A stretch of 64,000 bases of DNA from positions 391,439 through 455,438 of the forward strand of contig NZ_JOJL01000007.1 in the NCBI RefSeq assembly GCF_000721705.1. The letters run 5' to 3'. The translations under genes and the position numbers were made by a program. Source of the DNA: Actinoplanes subtropicus. GTDB taxonomy: Bacteria > Actinomycetota > Actinomycetes > Mycobacteriales > Micromonosporaceae. Positions 16,864 through 25,676 of the stretch are shown piece after piece; position 1 is the stretch's first letter, and each line of letters starts with the position of its first letter. The notes under the pieces were generated by a model that saw only the letters and a list, made by a program, of their open reading frames with translations, was not told where the DNA came from and made no database searches.

Positions 16864-17175
16864 ATGGCTGACGAAGACTTCACCACCGAGGCGGCCGAAG
16901 GACATCGCGACCGTAGGTTCCACGGCGGCACGCCCGCCCACCTCGACGACGACGAGCTGGCCCGGCGCACCGAGGCCGAGCGCGCCGACGCCGGAGTGTC
17001 CGATTACGACCCGAACGACGTGCCCGCCGCCACCGACGACCCGGTCCCGTTCGACCCCGATTTCGACGAGGACGAGCAGGACATCGAGAGCGTGACGGCT
17101 CGTCAGGAGGCGGAGGGCGAGACGGCACCGCTGACCGCGGACAATCCGTTCCCGCCCACCCGCTACGCGGAATGA
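16864..17175 (+). CDS. Small acidic conserved-type hypothetical protein
   Basis: A 103-residue, highly acidic, probably disordered soluble protein (FTTEAAEGHRDRRFHGG, DPDFDEDEQDIESV, NPFPPTRYAE). Aspartate and glutamate dominate, and there are no cysteines or membrane segments. The ATG follows a weak purine-rich stretch (GATCTGGACG). It is a single gene ending just before a shared terminator. I do not recognise a domain. A second small acidic protein of similar style is at 28081. Confidence 0.7.
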   Translation: MADEDFTTEAAEGHRDRRFHGGTPAHLDDDELARRTEAERADAGVSDYDPNDVPAATDDPVPFDPDFDEDEQDIESVTARQEAEGETAPLTADNPFPPTRYAE

Positions 17176-17180
17176 TCCCC

Positions 17181-17209
17181 GCTGCTGGGGGCCTCAGGCC
17201 CCCAGCAGC
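17181..17209. terminator. Bidirectional terminator containing the PEP mutase-like stop codon
   Basis: A near-perfect palindrome of 14+14 bp around one base (GCTGCTGGGGGCCT / AGGCCCCCAGCAGC), i.e. a stem of about 12 bp with a short loop. It lies 6 bp after the small acidic gene and spans the last codons and stop of the minus-strand enzyme gene. Confidence 0.75.
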
Positions 17210-17976
17210 CCGTTCAGCTCGCCGTAGGCGATGGCATTCTCGATCGGGCCGTACGTGCCGGAGGCAAGCACCTCCAGGGTCGCCCGGCGCATCACGGCGT
17301 ACGCGGCCTCGGCCACCCCGGAGCCGAGACTGACCCGGGCCACGCCCAGGCCGGCGAGCTCGGCGACGGTCGGCGCGCCCGGCCAGACCAGCACGTTCAC
17401 CGGTGCCGGGATCTTCGCGACCAGCGCGCCGACCACCTCCGGATCGATCGCGCCCGGGACGAAGATACCGTCGGCGCCGGCCGCGAGGTAGGCCTCGGCG
17501 CGGGCCACGGTCTCGGCGAAGTCGCCGCTGCCGAGCACGAAGGTGTCGATCCGCGCGTTGATGAACAGGTCGTCGCGGTTCGCCGCCGCCCGGGCCGCGG
17601 CGAACCGGGCCGCCGCCTCGTCGACCGGCCGGAGGCCGTCCTCGAGATTGACACCGGCGGCGCCGGCCGCGGCCACGGCCCGGATGGTCTCGGCGACCCC
17701 GGCCGGGTCGCCGCCGAAGCCGGCTTCGATGTCGGCGCTCACCGGGACGGACACGGCGGCCACCACGCGGCGCACGGCCGCCACGGCGGCGTCGCGATCG
17801 AGGGCGTCGCCGTCCCGGGCGCCGAGACTCCAGGCGACGCCGGCGCTGGTGGTGGCGACGACCGGGGCGCCGGCCGCCTCGGCGACGCGGGCGCTGGCGG
17901 CGTCCCAGGCGTTGGCGAGCACCAGCGGCGTGCCGGGGACGTGCAGGGAACGGAGAAGTGCGGCTTTGTCGGTCAC
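17194..17976 (-). CDS. PEP mutase / isocitrate lyase superfamily protein
   Basis: A 260-residue TIM-barrel protein. It has the superfamily landmarks: PLVLANAWDAASARVAEAAG near the start, SADIEAGFGGDP (metal-binding Asp/Glu, about 85-96), GVNLEDG (about 115-121) and LFINARIDTF. The KKCGHK-like loop of true isocitrate lyases is absent, so it is closer to 2-methylisocitrate lyase/phosphonomutase-type or oxaloacetate hydrolase-like proteins of unknown substrate. The start is the GTG at 17976. It is divergent from the ArsR-type gene, which likely controls it through 18014-18033. Confidence 0.85.
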   Translation of the reverse strand: MTDKAALLRSLHVPGTPLVLANAWDAASARVAEAAGAPVVATTSAGVAWSLGARDGDALDRDAAVAAVRRVVAAVSVPVSADIEAGFGGDPAGVAETIRAVAAAGAAGVNLEDGLRPVDEAAARFAAARAAANRDDLFINARIDTFVLGSGDFAETVARAEAYLAAGADGIFVPGAIDPEVVGALVAKIPAPVNVLVWPGAPTVAELAGLGVARVSLGSGVAEAAYAVMRRATLEVLASGTYGPIENAIAYGELNGLLGA

Positions 17977-18013
17977 GAGCTCAGTCTTCGCGATGGCGGC
18001 GCGGCCGCGTAAA

Positions 18014-18033
18014 GTTTCAGCGCCAGCTAAAAC
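18014..18033. promoter_or_regulatory. Putative ArsR-type operator
   Basis: GTTTCAGC-GCCA-GCTAAAAC, an 8-bp inverted repeat with one mismatch, midway between the divergent PEP mutase-like and ArsR-type genes. The position suits control of both promoters. Confidence 0.5.
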
Positions 18034-18045
18034 CACGGAGGCGGA

Positions 18046-18993
18046 ATGGCCACGATCGGGCTGTCGGCGGCGGCCGCGACGCGCATCCGGTTCGCGGTCT
18101 CGGGCCTGTGGGAGGTGCTGGCCGGCCTGCGCATTCTGCGCGATCCCGGGGTGCCGGCGGTGCACCGGCGCTGGGCCGAGCGGGCGCGGGCGGGCGTGGA
18201 CGAGGGTGGCCTGCTCTGGCGGCTGGTCGCGCCGAGCGGCGGCTACACGCCCGACTTCCTCACCCCGGTGCCGGCCGGGCTCGACGCCGATCTCGACCGC
18301 GAACTGGACGGGCTGCGCGCCACGCCACCGCGGGTCGTGCGCCACCACCTCGCGCTGGCCGGCCGCGCGGAAGGGCCGCTCTACGACGATCCGGCCGCGG
18401 GCCTGGCCCGGCTGGCCGACGAGATCACTTCGTACTGGGCGGTCGCCATCGCTCCGGACTGGCCACGGATGCGCGCCCTGCTCGAAGCCGAGGTGCAGCG
18501 GCGGGCCCGGCGGCTGGCCGAGAACGGCAGCGCCGCGATCCTGAACGACCTGCACCCCAGCGTGACGTGGCGGGCCGGTCGGCTGACCATCGACCAGCCG
18601 CAGTGCACGGCGGCCGACGTGCCGTCCGGCGCCGGCCTGATCCTGATCCCGTCCGTCTTCGTCTGGCCCTCGGTGCTCACCGTGACCGCCGGCGAGGTGC
18701 CGCAGCTGGCGTATCCGGCCCGCGGCGTAGCCACCCTGTGGGAGCGTTCGTCCCGCGAGTCGGACGCGCTCACCGCGCTGCTGGGTCGCGGGCGCGCCCG
18801 GCTGCTGGCCGAGTTGGCCTCGCCGCTGTCCACAACGGAGCTGGCTCGGCGCACTGGCATCACTCCCGGCGGCGTCTCGCAGCACCTGACGACGCTGCGA
18901 GCGGCCGGGCTCGTGGTGACGCACCGTCAGGGGCGCTCGCTGCTCAACACCCGCACGGAGGTCGCCGAGGCCCTCCTCGCCGCCGCCGTCTGA
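18046..18993 (+). CDS. ArsR-type winged-helix regulator with DUF5937-like N-terminal domain
   Basis: A 315-residue protein. The first 230 residues form a mixed domain (VSGLWEVLAGLRILRDPG, HRRWAERARAG, LNDLHPSVTWRAGRL, LILIPSVFVWPSV) like DUF5937 proteins. The C-terminal winged helix (about 240-310) has STTELARRTGITPGGVSQHL and a wing in VVTHRQGRSLLNT. No ArsR metal cysteines are visible, so the ligand is probably organic. GGAGGCGGA stands 4 bp before the ATG. The 3' flank (18994-19060) contains degenerate GCCGCTC-type repeats. Confidence 0.85.
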   Translation: MATIGLSAAAATRIRFAVSGLWEVLAGLRILRDPGVPAVHRRWAERARAGVDEGGLLWRLVAPSGGYTPDFLTPVPAGLDADLDRELDGLRATPPRVVRHHLALAGRAEGPLYDDPAAGLARLADEITSYWAVAIAPDWPRMRALLEAEVQRRARRLAENGSAAILNDLHPSVTWRAGRLTIDQPQCTAADVPSGAGLILIPSVFVWPSVLTVTAGEVPQLAYPARGVATLWERSSRESDALTALLGRGRARLLAELASPLSTTELARRTGITPGGVSQHLTTLRAAGLVVTHRQGRSLLNTRTEVAEALLAAAV

Positions 18994-19095
18994 CTCCCTG
19001 GCGCTCCCGCCTGCGCCGCTCCCAGGCCCGCCGCTCCTGCCTCCGCCGCTCGGGGCGATGTCGGCTCGGAGAACCGTGTCCTCGGCGCGTCCTCC

Positions 19096-21177
19096 TCAGA
19101 GTGGCAGCACGACCGGGGTCGGCGTGCCCGCCACGCAGGTTACCGTCATCCGGTAGCGATCGAGCGTGCCCCGGAAGACGACCGACGTGGTGAGAGCCGG
19201 GCCGGGCTCGGCCTTCTCCACCGAGTAGCCCGGGTTCGCCTGCCACGAGGCCAGCTTCGACTTTCCCTGGTCGCAGGTCGCATACGCATAGCCGCCCGGC
19301 GAGTCGAGCCGCTTTCCGGCCGGCGCGGCGGTGCCGCCCGTCGGGCTCGCCGACGCCCGGCCGGAGGTGGTGTTTCCGGCGGGCACGCCGCCCGTGCTGA
19401 CCGAGGCGGACGGCTCGCTCCCCGCGATCGGCGGTCGCATCGGCGTCCTGGTAGCCGCGGTCGGGGTAACCGCAGGGCCGTTACTCACCGTCGGCAGCCC
19501 CGAACCGTTACTCACGCTGGGTGCCGCCGCGGGGGTCGACACAGCGTTCGGAGCCGAACCGTTCACCAAGGACGGCCCGCCCAACGCCAGCCCGACCAGC
19601 GCCGCGATCACCACCGCGAGGATGGTCCCACCGAGCAGCATCCGCCCCGGCTCCGCGAAAACCCACTTCTTCGGTACGCGACGAGCCCCGCCCCCATCCT
19701 GCCCCCACCTGGCCGGACTGTCCCACCCGACCGGCCCCAGCAGGGTCTCGGCCAGCGACCCGGCCCGCTGGTTCCCGACCCGCGAGACCCCGGCCCGGCT
19801 CTCCGCGGCACCGCCGAAGCGCTCGTTCGACGGGAGCGCACGCCCATGCGACGCGCCGTCGATCGCACGTCGATTCCGCGCCCCTTCGGCCCCCGCCGAC
19901 AGCCCACCACCGGCGAACGGCCCAGCGCCACCGACCTGCCCAGAACCAGCGAACGGCCCGACGCCGCCGACCTTCCCCGCGCCGCCAGCCGGCCCCGCGC
20001 CACCAGCCGGCCCAGCGCCACCAGCCGGCCCAGCGCCACCAGCCGGCCCAGCGCCACCAGCCGGCCCAGCGCCACCAGCCGGCGCAGCGCCACCGATCTG
20101 CTCTGCGTCGCCGATCGGCCCGGTGCCGGCTGCCGTGGTTCCGTTCGCCCTTCGCGGGGCAGTGCTCGATCGGCCTTCAGAACCCGCCGACTCCGAGCGT
20201 GGCCGCTGCGCCCGCACCGACGTCTCGGCGTCGAGACCCTCCGCTCCGCCGGCCGCCGGTGTGGGAATGCGCGGAAGCGGCCCCTCCTCACCTCGTACCG
20301 AATCGGGATGTGCGGCCTCGGCCGCATCCGCCAGCGCCGCCGACACCTCGGTCGCGCTCGGCCTTGCATCGGGATCCTTGCGCAGGCAGCGGTCGATCAG
20401 ATCGGCCACCGCGGGCGGCACCCCGGGCCGGGCCGGCAGCGGCGTCGGATCCTGGTACACGTGGGCACGCAGCATCTGCGTCGTGCTCTCCACCGACCAG
20501 GGCGACTCCCCCGCCAGCAGCCGGTAGAGCAGCACGCCTAGCGCGTAGACATCCGACGCCGGGACGATCAGCTCGCCGGTCAGGCGCTCGGGGGCCAGGT
20601 AGGCGGGGGTGCCGACCAGCATCTCCTCGGGCGAGGCCGGGCCGGCCGCGGCCGCGATCCCGAAGTCGACGACCTTGGCGCCGGCCGGCGTGACCATGAT
20701 GTTGGCCATCTTGATGTCGCGGTGCACCAGGCCGTGCGCGTGCGCGGCCGCCAGCGCCGCGGCCACCTCGCCGCAGATCCGGAAGACCGTGCGCGGCGGC
20801 AGCTTGCCGGCCTTCATCCGCTCCTGGAGGGTCGGCCCGTTGATCAATTCCATCACCACGTACGGCGTGCCCGTGTCGGCCGCCTCGCCGTAGTCGTACA
20901 CCTGGGCGATGTTCGGATGGGACAGCGTGGCGGCCGCGCGCGCCTCCTCCCGGATGCGGGCACGGGACTGCGGATCGCCGGCATATCGCCCGGCGAGCAG
21001 TTTGATCGCGACCGGCCGCCCGAGCACCTCGTCGCGAGCGCGCCACACCACTGCCATGCCGCCGCTGCCGAGTTCGTCGAGCAATTCGTAGCGGTCGCCG
21101 AGCGTCTGCCGAACCTCCACCGTGGCAGTCTGCCCGTCCGGCGGGAAAATCGCACATCGGAACCACTCGAATGCCAT
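19096..21177 (-). CDS. Transmembrane Ser/Thr protein kinase (Pkn type)
   Basis: A 693-residue protein. The kinase domain (about 28-290) has glycine loop GSGGMAVVWRARD, VAIK lysine, catalytic HRDIKMANIMV, DFG and APE motifs. A long low-complexity linker follows with five GGAGPA repeats. One membrane helix lies near 520-545 (MLLGGTILAVVIAALVGLALG), and the small extracytoplasmic domain contains two cysteines (YATCDQG, VTCVAG), probably disulfide-linked. There are no PASTA repeats. The ATG at 21177 has no clear ribosome site; GTG at 21120, closer to the kinase domain, is possible. The stimulus is unknown. Confidence 0.9.
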   Translation of the reverse strand: MAFEWFRCAIFPPDGQTATVEVRQTLGDRYELLDELGSGGMAVVWRARDEVLGRPVAIKLLAGRYAGDPQSRARIREEARAAATLSHPNIAQVYDYGEAADTGTPYVVMELINGPTLQERMKAGKLPPRTVFRICGEVAAALAAAHAHGLVHRDIKMANIMVTPAGAKVVDFGIAAAAGPASPEEMLVGTPAYLAPERLTGELIVPASDVYALGVLLYRLLAGESPWSVESTTQMLRAHVYQDPTPLPARPGVPPAVADLIDRCLRKDPDARPSATEVSAALADAAEAAHPDSVRGEEGPLPRIPTPAAGGAEGLDAETSVRAQRPRSESAGSEGRSSTAPRRANGTTAAGTGPIGDAEQIGGAAPAGGAGPAGGAGPAGGAGPAGGAGPAGGAGPAGGAGKVGGVGPFAGSGQVGGAGPFAGGGLSAGAEGARNRRAIDGASHGRALPSNERFGGAAESRAGVSRVGNQRAGSLAETLLGPVGWDSPARWGQDGGGARRVPKKWVFAEPGRMLLGGTILAVVIAALVGLALGGPSLVNGSAPNAVSTPAAAPSVSNGSGLPTVSNGPAVTPTAATRTPMRPPIAGSEPSASVSTGGVPAGNTTSGRASASPTGGTAAPAGKRLDSPGGYAYATCDQGKSKLASWQANPGYSVEKAEPGPALTTSVVFRGTLDRYRMTVTCVAGTPTPVVLPL
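19997..20086. repeat. 18-bp tandem repeat coding for GGAGPA
   Basis: Five tandem copies of GCGCCACCAGCCGGCCCA, the last with one change, plus degenerate flanks, inside the kinase linker. The period is a multiple of three, so the frame is preserved. Confidence 0.85.
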
Positions 21178-21255
21178 TCACATTCGTATTCCGGCGTGAT
21201 CAAATACCTTTTCCGCGGCTGCCGACAATCGATCAAGAGCAGGGGGTGTACGCCG

Positions 21256-22990
21256 ATGACCGAATCGACGCTCGGCGGACGACGCATGGTCACCGATGCC
21301 GCCCTCAACCGGCTGCTGCGCCTGCCCGCGGCCCGCAACGACTACACGATCGCGCCGGTCCGCATGCCGATGCGCGACGGAGTGATCCTGCGGGGCGACC
21401 ATTACGCCCCGTCGTCGGGCACACCGCGAGGAACAATTCTGGTGCGTACGCCGTACGGCCGCGGTCTGCCTCTCTCGCTGCTCAACGGCCGGATCTTCGC
21501 GGCCCGCGGCTACCACGTGGTGATCCAGAGCGTGCGCGGCACCTTCGGCTCGGGCGGCACGTTCCGCCCGATGGCCCAGGAGGTGGAGGACGGCCCGGAC
21601 ACCGTCGCCTGGCTGCGCGACCAGCCCTGGTTCGACGGCCGGCTGGCCACCCTCGGCGGCTCCTACTTGGGCTGGACACAGTGGAGCGCCCTGATCGACC
21701 CGCCACCGGAACTGCGCGCCGCCGTCGTGCTCGTCGCCCCGCACGACTTCCGGGCCGCGGTCTACGGGACCGGTTCGTTCACGCTCGGCGACTTCCTCGG
21801 CTGGAGCGACCAGATCGCCCATCAGGAGGACGGCGGCTACCTGCGGCGCGCCGCCGTGATGGCCCGGGCCCCGCGCCGGCTGCGCCCCGCCCTCGAAGGC
21901 CTGCCCCTGCCCGCGGCGGCCGACCCGGTGCTACGCGGCCGGGCGCCCTGGTACCGGGAGTGGCTGTCCCACCCGCTCGAGGAGGATCCCTGGTGGGAGC
22001 CCTATCGAGCGGGCGCCGCCCTGGCCAAGGTCACCGCCCCGGTGCTGCTGATCAGCGGCTGGCAGGACCTGTTCCTGGACCAGACCCTGGAGCAGTACCG
22101 GACGCTCGACGAGCGAGGGGTCGAGGTCGGCCTGACCATCGGGCCGTGGACCCATCTCGACGTCGGCACCCGCGGCCTCGGGATCGTGTCCCGGGAAACG
22201 CTCGCCTGGCTCGACCAGCACCTGGCCGCCACCCCGTCGACGGCTCGCGCCTATCCGGTGCGAGTCCACCGTACGGGTGAATCCCGCTGGCACGACCTCA
22301 CGTCCTGGCCGCCGAACACGGTTCCGGCCGTCTTCCGCCCGCACGCCGACCGGACCCTGACCCTGCAGACCCCCGATCGGCCGGTCGCCGGCGACGAGAC
22401 CGTGAGCTTCGTCTACGACCCGGCCGACCCGACGCCGGCGCTGGGCGGGCGCACCCTCACCGGCACGATGGGCGTCAGGGACAACGGCCCGCTGGAGGCC
22501 CGCCCCGACGTCGTCACCTTCACCACCGACCCGCTCCCGACCGCCGTCGACGTGGCCGGCCGCCCCACCCTGACGTTGGCGGTCGCGGTGGATCCGCCGT
22601 ACGCCGACGTCTTCGTCCGCCTCTGCGACGTCGACGACCGCGGCCGCTCCCTCAACTTCACCGACGCCATGCGCCGCCTCTCCCCGGACGGGCCCGAGCT
22701 CTCCGCGCCGCCCGAAGGCCCAGGCGCCGGTACCACCACAGACTCCGAGGGGCCGAAGTTCGCCGCGCCGCCCGAAGCGCCGGGCGCCGCCACCACCACA
22801 GGCCCCGAGGGGCCGAAGTTCGCCGCGCCGCCCGAAGCGGCTGCAGGTCTCGGGCGGCGCCTTCCCACGCTTCGCCCGCAACCTGGGCCTGCCCGGCGCC
22901 CCGGGCGAGGGCCACCTCCACCGCCCGCAACGGCACACCATCCACTGCACCGCCACGACCCTGACGCTCCCGGTGGCCGCCGCCGAATAA
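21256..22990 (+). pseudogene. CocE/NonD-family hydrolase disrupted near the 3' end by a 60-bp tandem repeat and frameshift
   Basis: The N-terminal alpha/beta-hydrolase is intact: RMPMRDGVILRGDHYAP, nucleophile serine in GGSYLGWTQW, VLLISGWQDLF with the acid, and GPWTHLD with the His. The jelly-roll domain begins normally (VDPPYADVFVRLCDVD, NFTDAMRRLSPDG). The family's usual conserved stretch is then replaced by 2.5 copies of a 60-bp repeat (22690-22839). The true C-terminus (RLQVSGGAFPRFARNLG to TLPVAAAE, stop 22988-22990) follows in the +1-shifted frame. Read straight on, the protein ends in proline/arginine-rich nonsense at 23025. The hydrolase core may still fold, but the gene is damaged. 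Confidence 0.75.
22690..22839. repeat. 60-bp tandem repeat inside the CocE-like gene
   Basis: Units at 22690-22749, 22750-22809 and a 30-bp partial copy 22810-22839. The second and third share 30 of 30 bases; the first is more diverged. They encode a 20-residue repeat (GPKFAAPPEAPGAATTTGPE). The sequence replaces conserved family residues. Confidence 0.85.
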
Positions 22991-23350
22991 TCACTTCTTG
23001 GGGTGCTGCATCCACCACTCGGTGAATTGCCGGGCCTGGCCGAGATTGTCCAGCCGGAGCACCCACAGATTGCTGTACGTCCTCTTCGGATACGTCGTGG
23101 TGGCCTCGATGATCGCCAGCTCGTCGGTAACGATCAGCGGATGCCACTCGAAGGTCGTGGTGCCGGGCTTGTCGGCAATCTTCACCCAGTGGTCGACAAT
23201 GGCGTCCCGGCCCAGCCACGGCTCCGCGAACGGCTCCGGGAAATACGCCGCGTCCTCCGCGAAAAGATCGCCGATGTCGCGCGGATCATTCGACTCCCAC
23301 GCCTTGCGATAGTTCTCGATCCACGCCGTCACCGCGTCGAGACTGGTCAT
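22991..23350 (-). CDS. SnoaL/NTF2-like protein
   Basis: A 119-residue alpha+beta cone-fold protein: VTAWIENYRKAWESNDPRDIGDLFAEDAAYF, then GRDAIVDHWVKIAD and EWHPLIVTDELAIIEATTTYP. This is the usual ketosteroid-isomerase-like arrangement, catalytic role unassigned. It is convergent with the broken CocE gene; the two stop codons are directly adjacent. Twenty-two bases separate it from the hydrolase gene upstream, so the two may be co-transcribed. Confidence 0.85.
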   Translation of the reverse strand: MTSLDAVTAWIENYRKAWESNDPRDIGDLFAEDAAYFPEPFAEPWLGRDAIVDHWVKIADKPGTTTFEWHPLIVTDELAIIEATTTYPKRTYSNLWVLRLDNLGQARQFTEWWMQHPKK

Positions 23351-23371
23351 CGCGCCCTCCCCAGGGATTGG

Positions 23372-24550
23372 TCAGGACCTTCCATACTCCTCGTACGCCA
23401 AGCGGTTGAACTCCTGCAGTGCGCCGCCCCACAACAGATCGCCGACCTGGCTGAGCACGATCGCGATCAGCCCCGCGCCGGGGTCGTTGAACCAGGTCGT
23501 GCCGTAGCCGCCGGACCAGCCGTACCGCCCCGGCGGGGAGACCTCGTCGTCGGCGACCGTGACCGCCAGGCCGTAGCCCCAGCCGCTGCCGCCCAGCAGG
23601 AAGCCGCCGTCGGCGATCTGGGCCGGGCTCAGGTGGTTGCGGGTCATCGCGGCCACCGACTGCGCCGAGAGCACCCGGGTGCCGCCGTGCACCCCGCCGT
23701 TGAGCAGCATGCGGGCGAAGGCCAGATAGTCATCGGCGATGGAGACCAGCCCGGCCGAGCCGGACGGGAAGACCGGCGGCCGGCTCCAGAGCTCGGGGCC
23801 GGAATCGGTCTGCTCGGTCATCTTGCCGGTGGCCGGGTCGGTCATATACATCGCCGGCAACTCGGCGGCCCGGTCGGCCGGCAGCCAGAACCCGGTCTGG
23901 CTCATGCCCAGCGGCGCGAACACCCGGTCATACAGGATCTCGGGCAGCGGGCGGGCGTCGGCCCGGGCGAGCAACACGCCGAGCAGGAGCGTGCCGGCGT
24001 TGTACAGCCAGGTCTCGCCGGGCTGGCGGATCAGCGGGAGCGAGCCGAACCGGCGGATCCACTCGTCGGGGCCGTGCGGCGTCCGCGGCTCGGGGCGGCC
24101 CAGCACCAGCCCCAGCTCCTCGGCGGCGCGCACGATCGGATAGGGCGGGTCGATGCCCTCGGGGGTGACGATGTGCCCATACCCCATGGTGAAGGTGAGC
24201 AGGTCTTCCACGATGATCGGGCGCACCGCCGCGACCGTGTCGCCGAGCTCGGCGTCGGGCGCCCGCAGCACCCGCTGACCGGCCAGCTCGGGCAGCAGCT
24301 TGGCCACCGGCTCCTCGAGGTCGAGCCGATCATCCTCGGCGAGCAGCAGCGCGGCGGCGGCCAGCACCGGCTTGGTCATCGAGGTCATCCGGAACGGGGT
24401 GTCGCGGCGCATCGGGACGTCGCCCCCGAACCTGGTCACGCCCACGGTGTGCACGGTGACGTCGTCGTCGCGGGCGAGCAGAGCGACCACGCCGGGGAAC
24501 TCGCCGCGGCCGACCCGGGCGGCGATGGCATCACGCAGTGGAGAACTCAT
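23372..24550 (-). CDS. Beta-lactamase-fold serine hydrolase (class C / esterase family)
   Basis: A 392-residue protein with SxxK in MTSMTKPVL (serine near residue 65), a Tyr-Asn element in WLYNAGTLLLG, DRVFAPLGMSQTGFW, and YGWSGGYGTTWFNDP near the C-terminus in the place of the KTG/HxG motif. No signal peptide. The ATG at 24550 is chosen over an upstream frame extension that is not protein-like. It is a paralogue of the partial gene at 1-1009. Likely an esterase or peptidase of unknown substrate. Confidence 0.9.
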   Translation of the reverse strand: MSSPLRDAIAARVGRGEFPGVVALLARDDDVTVHTVGVTRFGGDVPMRRDTPFRMTSMTKPVLAAAALLLAEDDRLDLEEPVAKLLPELAGQRVLRAPDAELGDTVAAVRPIIVEDLLTFTMGYGHIVTPEGIDPPYPIVRAAEELGLVLGRPEPRTPHGPDEWIRRFGSLPLIRQPGETWLYNAGTLLLGVLLARADARPLPEILYDRVFAPLGMSQTGFWLPADRAAELPAMYMTDPATGKMTEQTDSGPELWSRPPVFPSGSAGLVSIADDYLAFARMLLNGGVHGGTRVLSAQSVAAMTRNHLSPAQIADGGFLLGGSGWGYGLAVTVADDEVSPPGRYGWSGGYGTTWFNDPGAGLIAIVLSQVGDLLWGGALQEFNRLAYEEYGRS

Positions 24551-24601
24551 GGGGGACAGCCTGCCAGCACCCCCCGACATTTGCCGGTTCTGTCGGAGGG
24601 C

Positions 24602-25090
24602 ATGGCTAGGGTCCTGGCCATGGAACAGAACTGGCGGCATCTGCCGTCCCCGGCCCGGCCGATCGCGGCCGCGGCCACCGTCGCCGTCGAGGCGGCCCAG
24701 CGCCGCGACGAGGAGTCACTGGCCGCCGCGGCCGGCGATCTCGCCGCGCTCGACCCGGGGCAGACCGGGCTCGTGCTGGGCACCCTCGTGCGAGTCCTGC
24801 TGGAAGACACCCATCCCGACGGGCTCGACGGCGAGGCCGTGCGGGCCGTGCTCGAGCGCAGCGTCCGGTCGGCCGGGTGGCAGGCCGAGGTCGATCCGCA
24901 CGTGCTGCTGGTGCTGCTGGCCGGCGCGCTGGGCGTGATCGACGAGGATGACGAGACGCCCCCGCCGAAACCCGACGTGCTGGCCCGGCACGCCGCGCTG
25001 CTGACCGCCGAGTTGCTCGGCCCGCGCCCGCCCCGGCCGTTCCTCGACGCCACCTTCACCGAGATCGAGCGGGCCCAGCTGAACGACTGA
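24602..25090 (+). CDS. Hypothetical protein of about 162 residues
   Basis: An alanine-rich, helical, acidic protein (NWRHLPSPARPIAAAATVAVEA, LDPGQTGLVLGTLVRVLLEDT, HVLLVLLAGALGVIDEDDE, RPPRPFLDATFTEIERAQLND). No recognised domain or membrane segment. Start ATG 24602 has CGGAGG just before it; an in-frame ATG at 24620 is possible. It is divergent from the hydrolase. Its stop codon lies in the first copy of a 47-bp tandem repeat. Confidence 0.65.
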   Translation: MARVLAMEQNWRHLPSPARPIAAAATVAVEAAQRRDEESLAAAAGDLAALDPGQTGLVLGTLVRVLLEDTHPDGLDGEAVRAVLERSVRSAGWQAEVDPHVLLVLLAGALGVIDEDDETPPPKPDVLARHAALLTAELLGPRPPRPFLDATFTEIERAQLND

Positions 25091-25176
25091 CAGCAAGACG
25101 CCCCACCGAGATCGAGCGGGCCCAGCCGAACGACTGACAGCAAGACGCCCCACCGAGATCGAGCGGGCCCAGCCGA
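25058..25176. repeat. 47-bp tandem repeat spanning a stop codon
   Basis: Two full units (25058-25104, 25105-25151) and a partial third (25152-25176). The first unit contains the last codons and TGA of the upstream gene. A more diverged copy appears to continue at about 25189-25240. The period of 47 is not a multiple of three. The spacer 25177-25309 holds nothing else apart from the VOC ribosome site. Confidence 0.85.
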
Positions 25177-25309
25177 GACGCCGCCGGCACCGAGACCGAA
25201 CGCGCACGGCCAACGACTGACGGCGAAACGACGACGGCGAAACGACCGAGGGCGACCCACCGGCGGGATCGGTCGTTGAACAGCGCGTCACCCGATCGAG
25301 GAGGAGAGC

Positions 25310-25663
25310 ATGGCCGTCGTGCGCACCGATCCGGGCCTCCAGCTGCGGCCGGTCGTCCACGTCAGCGACCTGGGCGCCTCGCTCGCCTTCTACGAGCTGC
25401 TCGGCGCCGAGCTGATCCACGGCGGCGCGGATTCCGGCTGGGTGCTGCTGCAGCTGGGCACCGTGCAGCTCGTGCTGGCCGCCGACGGGGCGACGGGCGT
25501 CGACCTGCACTTCGGCGCGGCCATGCCGCTGGAGCAGCTGGAGCGGCGGCTGCACCGGGCCGGCTACCCGGTCGCCGAGGTGGCCATCGGCCGCGACTTC
25601 GGCGATCAGCTCCGGGTGCGTACCCCCGACGGTTTTGACATCACCATCTCCCGCCGGGAGTGA
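25310..25663 (+). CDS. VOC-superfamily (glyoxalase/dioxygenase fold) protein
   Basis: A 117-residue protein with a paired beta-alpha-beta-beta-beta layout: LQLRPVVHVSDLGASLAFYELLGAELI, WVLLQLGTVQLVLA, VDLHFGAAMPLEQLERRL, RVRTPDGFDITISRRE. The first metal His (PVVHV) and the terminal Asp region are visible. A GAGGAGGAGAGC site precedes the ATG. Members include glyoxalase I, fosfomycin-resistance and extradiol enzymes; the specific role here is unknown. Confidence 0.85.
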   Translation: MAVVRTDPGLQLRPVVHVSDLGASLAFYELLGAELIHGGADSGWVLLQLGTVQLVLAADGATGVDLHFGAAMPLEQLERRLHRAGYPVAEVAIGRDFGDQLRVRTPDGFDITISRRE

Positions 25664-25676
25664 TGACGCCGCCCGG

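Noticed and set aside
18994..19060. Sixth stop-codon-associated repeat after the ArsR-type gene
   Set aside because: GCCGCTC-type copies are too degenerate and do not clearly include the stop codon; not counted with the other five.
19997..20086. Possible CRISPR-like or VNTR element
   Set aside because: Direct 18-bp repeats without spacers, in frame inside the kinase linker; a coding repeat.
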